DNA of 43,586 nucleotides. Source: Streptomyces europaeiscabiei. GTDB lineage: Bacteria; Actinomycetota; Actinomycetes; Streptomycetales; Streptomycetaceae. Below are positions 15,140 to 23,157 of the stretch, in pieces. The notes under the pieces were generated by a model. That model was not told where the DNA came from and made no database searches. It saw only the letters and a program-made list of their open reading frames with translations. The DNA is taken from NCBI RefSeq assembly GCF_001550375.1, contig NZ_LRTR01000128.1, positions 1-43,586 of the forward strand. The letters are read 5' to 3'. Position 1 is the stretch's first letter; every line of letters starts with the position of its first letter. The position numbers and the translations under genes were made by a program.

Positions 15140-15331
15140 ATGCCTGCCCGCGACCACTTCCACTCCGTCATGCGGATCGGCCCCGTGCAGATCGGCACCC
15201 ACCGCGACCGCAACGGCCACACCAAGCACGCCGCCGTGTGCACCAACGACCGCTGCGGCTGGTCCGCCGACTACTCCAGCCAGAGCGCCGCCCAGCTCGC
15301 CGCCCGCACCCACCGCTGCACCGCCCGCTAG
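15140..15331 (+). CDS. Small mobile-element transfer protein
   Basis: A 63-residue basic protein. It reads 'RIGPVQIGTHRDRNGHTKHA' followed by 'CTNDRCGWSADYSS' and ends 'ARTHRCTAR', so two Cys and one Cys/His pair could hold one zinc. Proteins of this type are routinely found beside spdD in AICEs. ATG 15140 has GAAGGGAG upstream. It lies 21 bp after the DUF2637 gene and 13 bp before the next. Confidence 0.75.
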   Translation: MPARDHFHSVMRIGPVQIGTHRDRNGHTKHAAVCTNDRCGWSADYSSQSAAQLAARTHRCTAR

Positions 15332-15344
15332 GAGGCCACCACCC

Positions 15345-15500
15345 GTGGACGTCCCCCTCTGGTTCGCCCTCGCCGCCATCGGCTACCTCGGCATCAAGCT
15401 CATCCGCCCGCCGCTCTGGCTGGTCCTGGTGCTCCTCCTGGGCGGCTACCTCATCGCAGACAGCCTCCTCGCCCCCGTCATCGACACCGCCATCAAGTAA
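15345..15500 (+). CDS. Small hydrophobic spread-type protein
   Basis: A 51-residue open frame starting GTG 15345, preceded by AGGAGG. It reads DVPLWFALAAIGYLGIKLI, then RPPLWLVLVLLLGGYLIAD, and ends VIDTAIK. It has two hydrophobic segments joined by RPP, so it should be a double-spanning membrane hairpin. Size and position (between the 63-residue protein and SpdD) fit a small Spd protein. Confidence 0.65.
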   Translation: MDVPLWFALAAIGYLGIKLIRPPLWLVLVLLLGGYLIADSLLAPVIDTAIK

Positions 15501-15524
15501 CCCGCCCGCGAAAGGAGCTCCGCC

Positions 15525-15848
15525 ATGTTCCGCCCGAAGATCCCGACCATGCCCCAGCCGACCGGCCTGATCACTCCGCCCGCCGTCGTCGAGCCGACCG
15601 CCGTGATCCAGCACCAGCCGACCACCACCCCCGCACCGGTCACCCCTGCTGCGGTGTCGGCTCGGCCTACTGTCCAGCTCACCCCGGGCGCCGTCGTTGC
15701 CCTGGTCGGTGGTGGCACGGCCGTGGTCCTGGTGGTCGGCGCCGTTCTGGTCTCGATGCTCCTCGCGGTCGCCATCACCGGCGCCTCGGTCGCCGTCTGC
15801 GCCCTGGTCATCCGCTCGCTCATCAACAGCGAAGCCAAGCGGTACTGA
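15525..15848 (+). CDS. spdD: SpdD-like spread protein
   Basis: A 107-residue protein with a Pro/Thr-rich N-terminal half followed by a long hydrophobic stretch (about residues 55-95) rich in Val, Ala and Gly, and a short basic tail. This is the architecture of the SpdD family, needed for intramycelial spread and normal pock size in pSAM2-type elements. AAAGGAG precedes ATG 15525. Confidence 0.8.
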   Translation: MFRPKIPTMPQPTGLITPPAVVEPTAVIQHQPTTTPAPVTPAAVSARPTVQLTPGAVVALVGGGTAVVLVVGAVLVSMLLAVAITGASVAVCALVIRSLINSEAKRY

Positions 15849-15937
15849 CCGGCCCCCGGGCGGCCTCAACCGCCAAGTCTCCGCCGCCCGGGAGCCCTGC
15901 CCCTGCCGAACCCGAAGAGCCGGAAGGAACCCCCAGC

Positions 15938-16105
15938 ATGACGCACCGCATCTGCCCCAACTGCGACGGACACGCCTCCGTCGCCATCACCCTCGGCGGC
16001 CGCGACGCCCGCGGCCACCTGCGCACCATCACCGCGCACTGCCCGGCCTGCCACGGCACCGGCACCGCTCGCACCCGCAGCACTCGGGAGGGCGCCCGTG
16101 CCTGA
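15938..16105 (+). CDS. Small CxxC zinc-finger-like protein
   Basis: A 55-residue open frame with ICPNC near the start and CPACHGTG near residue 40, the second like a DnaJ zinc-finger half. A single zinc site is likely. GGAAGGA precedes ATG 15938. Its last 8 bp overlap the rep start, so translation is probably coupled to rep. Small proteins like this are common before rep in AICEs, but I know of no assigned function. Confidence 0.65.
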   Translation: MTHRICPNCDGHASVAITLGGRDARGHLRTITAHCPACHGTGTARTRSTREGARA

Positions 16106-17474
16106 CCTGCTGCTCGACCCGACCACCCTCGGCGATCTGCTGAGGGTGGCTTCGGCCTCTGACTACGACCGCTGGCACGAACAGATCCGCCGCACCGGCG
16201 GCTGCGCCGACCCCATCCACCTCACCGGCTGGACGATCGCCAAAGACAAGGTCACCGGCGAGACGCTGCACCACTACTCCACCGAGAACGAGCCGGGTGG
16301 ACGCCTCCGTCTCGCCTGCGGAAACCGCCGTGCCTCCCGCTGCCCGTCCTGCGCCTGGACCTACGCGGGCGACACCTACCACCTCATTCGGGCGGGCCTC
16401 GCTGGAGACGACCGTCGTGACATCCCTGCCACCGTCCGCGACCACCCGCGCGTCTTCGCCACCCTCACAGCCCCCTCCTTCGGCCCGGTCCACAACCGAC
16501 CCGACTATGGCACCTGCCGCTGCGGCACCCACCACACCGCCGACGATCCCGCCCTCGGTACCGCCCTCGACCCGGCCACCTACGACTACGCAGGCGCCGT
16601 CCTCTTCAATAACCACGCGGGCAACCTGTGGCAGCGCTTCACCACGCGTCTGCGCCGCGAGATCGCCGCGCGCGCTGGGCTCACCCGCAGCGAACTGCCA
16701 AACCACGTAACGGTCTCGTACGGCAAGGTCGCCGAGTTCCAAAAGCGCGGCGCCCTGCACTTCCACGCCGTGATCCGCATCGACGGCCCCGAAGGCCCCG
16801 ACACCCCGCCGCCGTCCTGGGCGACAGTCGACCTCCTCACCGGCGCCACCCGCGCCGCCGCCGCGCACTCCTACACCTCGGTCTCGGTCCCCGCCGTCGA
16901 AGACCAACCCGCCCGCACCTTCCGCTGGGGTAAACAGCTCGACGTACGCCCGGTCAAGGCCTTCGGTGACGGCTCCGACATCACCGAACAGGCCGTTGCC
17001 TCCTACGTCGCTAAGTACGCCACCAAGGCGGCCGAGAACACGGGCACCCTCGACCGCCGCATCGGCGAACTCTCCGAACTCGACCGCCACCAGGTCCCCG
17101 ACCACACCCGCCGCCTCATCAAGGCCTGCAAGGAACTCGACCCCCTGTACCCGGACCGGCGGCTCTGGGCCTGGGCTCACATGCTCGGCTTCCGCGGCCA
17201 CTTCTCCTCCAAGTCCCGCCGCTACTCCACCACCCTCGGCGCCCTCCGCCAGACACGTGCCGACTACCGCGCCGCCCAGGAACGCCAAGCCCTCGCCCTG
17301 GACGACCGCGAGCCGGACACCGTCCTCGTCCTCGCCGACTGGCAGTACGCCGGACACGGCCACACCCCCGGCGAATCCGCCCTCGCCGCCACCATCGCCC
17401 GAGACCTCCGGCTCAACCGCGAAACCGCCCGCGAAGCCATACGCGACCAGCTCGCCGACGAAAGGGAGTGCTGA
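16098..17474 (+). CDS. repSA: RepSA-type replication initiator
   Basis: A 458-residue initiator. The N-terminal third has a Cys cluster (RCPSCAW, Cys82-Cys85; CRCGTHH further on). The centre contains 'VAEFQKRGALHFHAVIRIDG' with the HUH-type HFH motif (His221, His223), and 'SYVAKYATKAAE' gives candidate catalytic Tyr303/Tyr307 with Lys306. This fits rolling-circle initiators of the pSAM2 RepSA family, which replicate the excised circle. GTG 16098 overlaps the previous gene. The double-strand origin was not identified. Confidence 0.88.
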   Translation: MPDLLLDPTTLGDLLRVASASDYDRWHEQIRRTGGCADPIHLTGWTIAKDKVTGETLHHYSTENEPGGRLRLACGNRRASRCPSCAWTYAGDTYHLIRAGLAGDDRRDIPATVRDHPRVFATLTAPSFGPVHNRPDYGTCRCGTHHTADDPALGTALDPATYDYAGAVLFNNHAGNLWQRFTTRLRREIAARAGLTRSELPNHVTVSYGKVAEFQKRGALHFHAVIRIDGPEGPDTPPPSWATVDLLTGATRAAAAHSYTSVSVPAVEDQPARTFRWGKQLDVRPVKAFGDGSDITEQAVASYVAKYATKAAENTGTLDRRIGELSELDRHQVPDHTRRLIKACKELDPLYPDRRLWAWAHMLGFRGHFSSKSRRYSTTLGALRQTRADYRAAQERQALALDDREPDTVLVLADWQYAGHGHTPGESALAATIARDLRLNRETAREAIRDQLADEREC

Positions 17475-17476
17475 CC

Positions 17477-17674
17477 TTGGCCTCAGAGCTGCCGCACCGG
17501 TTCCTCACTCCTGAGGACTTGGTCGAGATGTTCGAACTGCCCAGCGTCGAGACCGTCTACCAGTGGCGCCGCAAGCGCACCGGCCCCCGCGGCTTCCGAG
17601 TCGGCCGGCACCTTCGCTTCGACCCGAGCGACATACGGGCCTGGGTGGATTCTCAGCTTGGGGAGGCTGCCTGA
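17477..17674 (+). CDS. xis: Excisionase (Xis), helix-turn-helix
   Basis: A 65-residue MerR/Xis-type DNA-binding protein: 'FLTPEDLVEMFELPSVETVYQWRRKRTGP' is the helix-turn-helix, followed by 'FRVGRHLRFDPSDIRAWVDSQ'. TTG 17477 is preferred because AAAGGGAG lies eight bases upstream; GTG 17468 overlaps the ribosome-binding site and the rep stop. The stop overlaps the integrase ATG (TGATG). Xis directs the integrase towards excision. Confidence 0.88.
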   Translation: MASELPHRFLTPEDLVEMFELPSVETVYQWRRKRTGPRGFRVGRHLRFDPSDIRAWVDSQLGEAA

Positions 17675-18909
17675 TGGCTGGCCACATCCAAGACCGCTGG
17701 TACAAGACCGAGCCCGGTCCGGACGGCAAGCCGGTAAAGGCCAAGACCGACCGCTACGGCAACGGGCTCCGTTACCGGGCCCGGTACGTCGGACCTGACG
17801 GCACCGAAAAGAGCAAGTCCTTCCCGGACCGGCAGAAGCGACGTGCCGAAGAGTGGTTGGCCGAGACTGCTGCCGACATGTCCCGTGGTCAGTACGTCGA
17901 CCCCAAGGCTGCCCGTACGACCTTCCAGCAGTACGCGGAACGCTGGCTCGCTGGGCAGACGACCGACCTGAACACACGCATCGGAGCGGAGACCCGTCTT
18001 CGGCTGCACGCCTTCCCTCGCATCGGGGCGCGTCCGCTCGGGTCCTTCCGCCCGGTCCACATCCGCGAGTTCGTGCGCGACCTGGAGAACGACTCGATAG
18101 GTGGCGCCTACGCCCGCAACATCTACGCCAACGTCCGCGCGGTGCTCTCGGCCGCCGTGGATGACGGCCACCTCGCCCGGAACCCATGCTCGGCCGCGTC
18201 CGTCCGCCCGCCCGCCGTCTCGGCCACCCGGGTCGTGCCCTGGCTCCCGTCCCAGGTGCGTGCGGTCCGCGACGCTCTGCCCGAGCGCTACCAAGCCATG
18301 GTCGACGTGGGCAGCGGCTGCGGCCTCCGACAGGGCGAGATCATCGGCCTGGCCGAAGACACCTTGCAGCTCGGCGGCGACACCCTTCGGGTCACCACTC
18401 AGATCAAGCTGATCCGGGGCGTCGCCGTCTTCGCTCCGCCCAAGGGCAACAAGGAGCGTGACGTACCGCTGCCGTCCTCGATCGCCTCCGCCTTGCGGCA
18501 GCACATGAAGAACCATCCGCCCGTGGCAATCAAGCTGCCGTGGATGCGACCGGACGGCCCGCTCACCGAACGGCGTCTGATCTTCACCAACACAGCCGAC
18601 GGGGTCGTCTGGCGCAGCAACTTCAACGTCTACGAGTGGAAGCGCGCTCTTGCGGCCGCCGGCCTCATTCCGACTCCCGAATCCGGCAAGCCGTACGCCT
18701 CCGCCCGGCACCACGGGATGCACGCCCTGCGCCACTTCTACGCCTCGGTCCTCCTGGACGCGGGCGAGAGCATCAAGGCCGTGAGCGAATACCTCGGGCA
18801 CTCCGATCCGGCGATGACGCTGCGGGTGTACGCCCACCTGATGCCGAGCAGCAGTGAGCGTGCCCGCCGGGCCCTGGATGGTGTCTTCGACACGGCCCAG
18901 GAGCCCTGA
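17674..18909 (+). CDS. int: Site-specific tyrosine integrase
   Basis: A 411-residue phage-type integrase. The N-terminal 60 residues are an arm-binding-like domain, residues about 70-170 the core-binding SAM-like domain ('TFQQYAERWLAG'), and the rest is the catalytic domain. The active-site set is present: Arg219 (CGLRQGEI), a Lys in the following beta-hairpin region, His350 and Arg353 (HALRHFY), His376 (YLGHSD) and Tyr386 (RVYAHL). It should catalyse recombination within the 46-bp core in the rlmN start region. ATG 17674 overlaps the xis stop. A 19-bp arm repeat begins at the last base of its stop codon. Confidence 0.95.
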   Translation: MAGHIQDRWYKTEPGPDGKPVKAKTDRYGNGLRYRARYVGPDGTEKSKSFPDRQKRRAEEWLAETAADMSRGQYVDPKAARTTFQQYAERWLAGQTTDLNTRIGAETRLRLHAFPRIGARPLGSFRPVHIREFVRDLENDSIGGAYARNIYANVRAVLSAAVDDGHLARNPCSAASVRPPAVSATRVVPWLPSQVRAVRDALPERYQAMVDVGSGCGLRQGEIIGLAEDTLQLGGDTLRVTTQIKLIRGVAVFAPPKGNKERDVPLPSSIASALRQHMKNHPPVAIKLPWMRPDGPLTERRLIFTNTADGVVWRSNFNVYEWKRALAAAGLIPTPESGKPYASARHHGMHALRHFYASVLLDAGESIKAVSEYLGHSDPAMTLRVYAHLMPSSSERARRALDGVFDTAQEP

Positions 18910-18927
18910 CGGCCCAGGGACGGCCCA
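18909..18927 (+). repeat. Candidate integrase arm site (right)
   Basis: Identical to 9045-9063 and in the same orientation. It ends 71 bp before the right att core. Confidence 0.6.
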
Positions 18928-18940
18928 CCGGGCATAAGAC

Positions 18941-18981
18941 AGCCCCCTACTGGCGACAACATCGCTGGTGGGGGGCTTCTT
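18941..18981 (+). terminator. Terminator after int
   Basis: A 10-bp stem (18941-18950 with 18968-18977, one G-T pair) continues through an inner GCGA/TCGC stem and is followed by TCTTC. It ends the rep-xis-int transcript just before the att core. Confidence 0.75.
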
Positions 18982-19018
18982 CGTGCCCGGAGCACATCAG
19001 TTCTCCGGGTGCAGGCAT
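18947..19018 (-). other. Orphan 23-codon frame from the displaced rlmN start
   Basis: The right att copy keeps the rlmN ribosome-binding site GGGAGG and ATG (19018). Reading continues for six rlmN codons (MPAPGE), then 17 element-encoded codons, and stops at TAG 18947-18949. It would be translated from transcripts of the cdsA region reading into the element. It is a by-product of integration, not a recognised gene. Confidence 0.5.
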
Positions 19019-19044
19019 AACCCTCCCAGTGTCGCAGATCAACT
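18999..19044. repeat. Right attachment site copy
   Basis: Identical to 8926-8971 over 46 bp. The flank to the right is original chromosome upstream of rlmN. No tRNA gene is nearby. Confidence 0.93.
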
Positions 19045-19069
19045 GGAGTGACCCGAGCCGGGCAGAAGG

Positions 19070-19270
19070 TCAGAGGATCCCGCCGACCACGCCCACGATC
19101 CACGCGCCGTAGTTCTTCCAGTGGTGGGACATACGGCAGTACAGTCGCGGCCTGCGCCGCCCCGCCTGGTCGATGAGCGTTTCGCACCACCGACAGGGCA
19201 GATCACCGTGATACCTGCCGCGGGTCGGTGCTCCCGTCGGCGACCGACGCTCCCACCCGTGCCTTCCCAC
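19070..19270 (-). CDS. Small Cys-rich hypothetical protein
   Basis: A 66-residue basic protein with CRWC followed 17 residues later by LYC and His-His, then a hydrophobic C-terminus ending VVGGIL. The CxxC...GRRRPRLYC pattern resembles small zinc-binding proteins common in actinobacteria. GTG 19270 is chosen because GGAG lies five bases upstream; GTG 19291 is an alternative. In the chromosome without the element it would lie about 50 bp upstream of rlmN on the same strand, so it was probably its operon partner. Confidence 0.6.
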   Translation of the reverse strand: MGRHGWERRSPTGAPTRGRYHGDLPCRWCETLIDQAGRRRPRLYCRMSHHWKNYGAWIVGVVGGIL

Positions 19271-19315
19271 GCGGACTCCGTCGACTCGCACCCGGCCACC
19301 CGACGGGCCACGGCA

Positions 19316-19352
19316 GTGGGCCCCCGCCCAGGCGAACCGGACGGGGGCCCAC
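19316..19352 (-). terminator. Terminator after cdsA
   Basis: A perfect 11-bp stem GTGGGCCCCCG/CGGGGGCCCAC with a 15-nt loop begins 20 bp after the cdsA stop. Confidence 0.8.
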
Positions 19353-19371
19353 GACAACGTCAACGCGTCCG

Positions 19372-20490
19372 TCAGCCGGAACCCACGAACAGCACCAGCA
19401 GCAGCCACACCACCGGCGCGGTCGGCAGCAGGGAGTCCAGGCGGTCCATGATGCCGCCGTGGCCCGGCAGCAGCGTGCCCATGTCCTTGATGCCGAGGTC
19501 CCGCTTGATCATGGACTCACCGAGATCGCCCAGCGTGGCGCTGGCCGCGACGGCGAGGCCGAGGAGCAGTCCCTGCCACCAGGCCCCGTCGTCGATGACG
19601 AACTCCATGAGCAGGGCCCCCGCGACCATGGCGAAGGCGATCGCGCCGAGCAGCCCCTCACGGGTCTTGCCGGGGCTGATGCGCGGCGCGAGCTTGTGGC
19701 TGCCGAAGCGCCAGCCGACGGCGTACGCGCCCGTGTCGCTGACCACGGTCAGCAACAGGAACACCAGGACCCGCTGCGGCCCGTCGTCAGCGGTGAGCAT
19801 GAGCGCGACGAACGTGGCCAGGAACGGCACGTAGAAGGCCGCGAAGACCCCGGCCGTGACGTCCTTGAGGTAGTTCTCCGGCGGTTCGGTCATCCGCCAG
19901 ACGAGGACGGCGAGCGCGGTGAGCGCCATGGCCACCCAGGCACCCTCGGGCCCGCGTACGTATCCGGCGACGACCATGGCGGCCCCGCCGACCGCGAGCG
20001 GCACGAGGGGTGCCTTGATGCCCTTGCGTTCCTGCAGACGCGAGGTGAGCTCCCACAGTCCCACCACCACGGCGACCGCTATCACGCCGACGAAGGCCGC
20101 CTTGACGATGAACAACGAGGCGACGATGACCACGCCGAGCCCGACGCCGACACCTATGGCGGCGCCGAGGTCACGGCCCGCGCTCTTCTTCGGCGGGGCG
20201 GGCTGGGGGGCGTCGGGCATGGGCTCCGGCTTCTGCGGCGCCTCCCCGTAGGGGTGCGCCGACGGCGTCTCGTCGCGGAACAGGGGGCCGGCCTGCCGAG
20301 CGGCCCCCCGATCGTCGTCCTGGTTCCCGCCATGCGCGGGTACGTCGGGCACGATGGGCATGGGGCGAGTCTGCTGGGCCTCAGGCGCATCGTACGTGGG
20401 ACCCGCCGGGGCGTGCCCCTGGACAGGTCCCCGGTCGGTCGGCGCCCAGTACCCGGCTTGTGACGGCGCCCCCCAGGAAGAGTCGTTCAT
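19372..20490 (-). CDS. cdsA: Phosphatidate cytidylyltransferase
   Basis: A 372-residue CdsA. About 130 N-terminal residues are Pro/Gly/Asp-rich and hydrophilic, an extension usual in Streptomyces. The remainder has eight or so membrane segments and the CDP-diacylglycerol synthase signature near the C-terminus ('SATLGDLGESMIKRDLGIKD' followed by 'PGHGGIMDRLDSL'). It makes CDP-diacylglycerol from phosphatidate and CTP for phospholipid synthesis. ATG 20490 overlaps the frr stop (TGATG), so the two genes are translationally coupled. Confidence 0.94.
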   Translation of the reverse strand: MNDSSWGAPSQAGYWAPTDRGPVQGHAPAGPTYDAPEAQQTRPMPIVPDVPAHGGNQDDDRGAARQAGPLFRDETPSAHPYGEAPQKPEPMPDAPQPAPPKKSAGRDLGAAIGVGVGLGVVIVASLFIVKAAFVGVIAVAVVVGLWELTSRLQERKGIKAPLVPLAVGGAAMVVAGYVRGPEGAWVAMALTALAVLVWRMTEPPENYLKDVTAGVFAAFYVPFLATFVALMLTADDGPQRVLVFLLLTVVSDTGAYAVGWRFGSHKLAPRISPGKTREGLLGAIAFAMVAGALLMEFVIDDGAWWQGLLLGLAVAASATLGDLGESMIKRDLGIKDMGTLLPGHGGIMDRLDSLLPTAPVVWLLLVLFVGSG

Positions 20491-21047
20491 CAGACCTCGA
20501 GGAGCTCCGCTTCCTTGTGCTTGAGCAGCTCGTCCACCTGAGCGACGTACTTCGCCGTGGTGTCGTCGAGCTCCTTCTCCGCACGACGGCCCTCGTCCTC
20601 GCCGACCTCGCCGTCCTTGACGAGCTTGTCGATCGCGTCCTTGGCCTTGCGGCGGACCGCGCGGATGGACACCTTGGAGTCCTCCGCCTTGCTCCTGGCG
20701 ACCTTGATGTAGTCGCGGCGGCGCTCCTCCGTCAGCTCGGGGAACACCACCCGGATGATGTTGCCGTCGTTGCTCGGGTTGACGCCGAGGTCCGAGTCGC
20801 GGATCGCCTGCTCGATGTTGCGCAGGGCCGTCTTGTCGAACGGGGTCACCACGGCCATGCGCGGCTCCGGCACCGAGAACGAGGCCAGCTGGTTGATCGG
20901 CGTCAGCGCACCGTAGTAGTCGGCCACGATCTTGTTGAACATCGCCGGGTGCGCACGACCGGTGCGGATCGCGGCGAAGTCGTCCTTGGCGACGACGACG
21001 GCCTTCTCCATCTTCTCCTCGGCCTCGAGGAGGGTCTCTTCGATCAC
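20490..21047 (-). CDS. frr: Ribosome recycling factor
   Basis: A 185-residue RRF of normal length: '[25 protein letters not shown]' at the start, '[20 protein letters not shown]' in the middle, and the C-terminal coiled helix ending '[12 protein letters not shown]'. It splits post-termination ribosomes together with EF-G. Two GTG codons are adjacent (21050 and 21047); AGGAG six bases before the second favours 21047. Confidence 0.96.
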   Translation of the reverse strand: MIEETLLEAEEKMEKAVVVAKDDFAAIRTGRAHPAMFNKIVADYYGALTPINQLASFSVPEPRMAVVTPFDKTALRNIEQAIRDSDLGVNPSNDGNIIRVVFPELTEERRRDYIKVARSKAEDSKVSIRAVRRKAKDAIDKLVKDGEVGEDEGRRAEKELDDTTAKYVAQVDELLKHKEAELLEV

Positions 21048-21203
21048 CACTTGCTCCTGCGTGTCTTGAGTGGGCCCGGCAGCTGTACTTGGTCAGGTCG
21101 GCGGCCGGCTGCGTCGCGTCTTGTTCCTGCACGGTTCCCGACCGGCAGGACATTGTCCATCCCCCCGGTCAGGCTCCGTCCCCCGGGCAGGGGAAGGACC
21201 CGG

Positions 21204-21965
21204 TCAGGCCCGGCTTCCCTGATCACCCACGAGAGTGCCGATCTTCTCACCCTTGACGGCCCGCGCGATATTGCCCGCCTTGAGAAGCTCGAACACGAGG
21301 ATCGGGAGCTTGTTGTCACGGCAGAGCGTGATCGCGGTGGCGTCGGCGACCTTCAGCTCGCGGGTGATGACCTCGCCGTAGCCGAGGGAGTCGAACTTGA
21401 CCGCGTCGGGGTTGGTCTTGGGGTCGGAGTCGTAGACCCCGTCCACGCCGTTCTTGCCCATCAGCAGCGCCTCGGCGTCGATCTCCAGGGCACGCTGGGC
21501 GGCGGTGGTGTCGGTGGAGAAGTACGGCATGCCCATACCGGCGCCGAAGATGACCACACGGCCCTTCTCCAGGTGACGCACGGCCCGCAGCGGAATGTAC
21601 GGCTCGGCGACCTGGCCCATGGTGATGGCGGTCTGCACGCGGCTGTCGATGCCCTCCTTCTCCAGGAAGTCCTGGAGGGCGAGGCAGTTCATGACCGTGC
21701 CGAGCATGCCCATGTAGTCGGAACGGGCCCGGTCCATGCCGCGTTGCTGGAGTTCGGCGCCGCGGAAGAAGTTGCCGCCGCCGATGACGACCGCGATCTC
21801 TGCTCCGTCGCGTACGACGGCCGCGATCTCCCGGGCGATGGCGTGCACCACGTCCGGATCGACGCCCAGGCCACCGCCCCCGGAGAACGCCTCTCCGGAC
21901 AGCTTCAGCATGAAGCGGCCGCGTTCCGCTTTGCTTTCGTCGCTCTTCTCGGGCTTGGTGGTCAT
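21204..21965 (-). CDS. pyrH: UMP kinase
   Basis: A 253-residue amino-acid-kinase-fold UMP kinase. Features in order: MLKLSGEAF phosphate-binding start, '[11 protein letters not shown]', '[14 protein letters not shown]', and '[20 protein letters not shown]'. It phosphorylates UMP to UDP. A short N-terminal charged extension is usual in Streptomyces. The gap of about 155 bp to frr and a strong hairpin upstream suggest it begins its own transcript. Confidence 0.96.
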   Translation of the reverse strand: MTTKPEKSDESKAERGRFMLKLSGEAFSGGGGLGVDPDVVHAIAREIAAVVRDGAEIAVVIGGGNFFRGAELQQRGMDRARSDYMGMLGTVMNCLALQDFLEKEGIDSRVQTAITMGQVAEPYIPLRAVRHLEKGRVVIFGAGMGMPYFSTDTTAAQRALEIDAEALLMGKNGVDGVYDSDPKTNPDAVKFDSLGYGEVITRELKVADATAITLCRDNKLPILVFELLKAGNIARAVKGEKIGTLVGDQGSRA

Positions 21966-22002
21966 GGAGATCTCGCCTCTTTACGTGTCGCACATACGAA
22001 GA

Positions 22003-22052
22003 AGGCCATTGCCGGTGGGGTGGTGTTCGCATCCCATGCGCGGCAATGGCCT
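22003..22052 (-). terminator. Terminator after tsf
   Basis: A perfect 12-bp stem (22003-22014 with 22041-22052; AGGCCATTGCCG and complement) is followed on the minus strand by TTCTTCG. It separates rpsB-tsf from pyrH. Confidence 0.85.
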
Positions 22053-22161
22053 CCTCGTCAGATCCGCTGTCGTCCGTCGCGCGTCACGCGCGCACGTGGC
22101 GTGCGTACGCGAACGACTGCACTCGACCCTATCGGGGCCGGGCGCCCGTCGCGTAACGGAC

Positions 22162-22998
22162 TCAGATGCCGACCTTGATGCGCGTGAAGCGCTTCAGGGT
22201 GACACCGGCCTCGTCCAGGACCTTCTGGACGGACTTCTTGTTGTCCAGCGCGTACGGCTGGCCGAGCAGCGTGGCGTCCTTGAAGAAGCCGTTGAGGCGA
22301 CCCTCGACGATCTTCGGCAGGGCGGCCTCGGGCTTGCCCTCGGCGCGGGTGGTCTCCTCGGCGACGCGGCGCTCGGACTCGACGACGTCGGCCGGCACGT
22401 CCTCCTTGGCGAGGTACTTCGGCGCGAAGGCGGCGATGTGCTGGGCGATGCCCTTGGCCACGTCGGCGTCGGCCTTGTCCAGCTCGACCAGGACACCGAT
22501 CTGCGGGGGCAGGTCGGGCATGGTGCGGTGCATGTACGAGAAGACGAAACCGTCCGCGTACTGCGCGAAGCGGTCGAGGACGATCTTCTCGCCGAGGTTG
22601 GCGTTGGCCTCGTCGACGTACGCCTGGACGGTCTTGCCGGCCTCGATCTCGGAGGCGAGCAGGGCCTCCAGGTCGGCCGGGGAGGTCTTGGCGACGTGCT
22701 CGGCGATCGCGGCGGCGGCGGCCTGGAACCTCTCGCCCTTGGCGACGAAGTCCGTCTCGCACTTCAGCTCGACCAGGACACCGGAGGTGTTGTCGTCGGC
22801 GATGAGGGAGACCACGGCGCCGTTCTCGGCGGAGCGGCCCTCGCGCTTGGCGACGCCCTTCTGGCCCTTGATGCGCAGGGCCTCGACGGCCTTGTCCACG
22901 CTGCCCTCGGCCTCGTCCAGGGCCTTCTTGCAGTCCATCATGCCGGCGCCGGTGAGCTCACGGAGCTTCTTGACGTCGGCGGCGGTGTAGTTCGCCAT
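22162..22998 (-). CDS. tsf: Elongation factor Ts
   Basis: A 278-residue EF-Ts. The N-terminal UBA-like domain reads 'AADVKKLRELTGAGMMDCKKAL', the core has 'VELKCETDFVAK' (TDFVA contacts EF-Tu) and 'LGEKIVLDRFAQYADG'. It exchanges GDP for GTP on EF-Tu. It follows rpsB with a hairpin in the 159-bp gap, the standard rpsB-tsf order. Confidence 0.97.
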   Translation of the reverse strand: MANYTAADVKKLRELTGAGMMDCKKALDEAEGSVDKAVEALRIKGQKGVAKREGRSAENGAVVSLIADDNTSGVLVELKCETDFVAKGERFQAAAAAIAEHVAKTSPADLEALLASEIEAGKTVQAYVDEANANLGEKIVLDRFAQYADGFVFSYMHRTMPDLPPQIGVLVELDKADADVAKGIAQHIAAFAPKYLAKEDVPADVVESERRVAEETTRAEGKPEAALPKIVEGRLNGFFKDATLLGQPYALDNKKSVQKVLDEAGVTLKRFTRIKVGI

Positions 22999-23096
22999 GA
23001 TCTGTGAATCTCTTCTCGGAGTTCGAAGTCTCGAAGTCGGCGTCCGCCGCCGCTCGTAGGGCGGGCGCCCGCCGAAGATCTACGGGCTGTGGGTGA

Positions 23097-23129
23097 ACGG
23101 CGGGTGGCACGCTCGGCGCCACCCGCCGT
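23097..23129 (-). terminator. Hairpin between rpsB and tsf
   Basis: A perfect 12-bp stem ACGGCGGGTGGC/GCCACCCGCCGT with a 9-nt loop lies directly after rpsB. It may attenuate read-through into tsf. Confidence 0.7.
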
Positions 23130-23157
23130 CACCTCGACAGCTCTACGACCGTGAAGG

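Larger units (their letters stand above)
8926..19044 (+). mobile_element. pSAM2-like integrative and conjugative element (AICE) in rlmN 5' end
   Basis: The segment is bounded by perfect 46-bp direct repeats (8926-8971 and 18999-19044). Between them are all AICE modules: integrase and excisionase at the right end, a RepSA-type initiator, small spread proteins, an FtsK/SpoIIIE-like Tra, a KorSA-like GntR repressor with operators, a Pif-like Nudix protein and a Pra-like protein. The order (pif, korSA, pra, tra, spd genes, rep, xis, int) is that of pSAM2-class elements. Length with one att copy is 10,073 bp, near the small end for the class. Cargo appears limited to the NYN-domain gene and a hairpin-rich island at the left end. 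All core functions look intact, so the element may be mobile. Confidence 0.93.

Noticed and set aside
18999..19044. tRNA gene as the element's attachment site
   Set aside because: Neither the 46-bp core nor its flanks fold into a cloverleaf or carry a T-arm consensus. The core matches the rlmN start instead.
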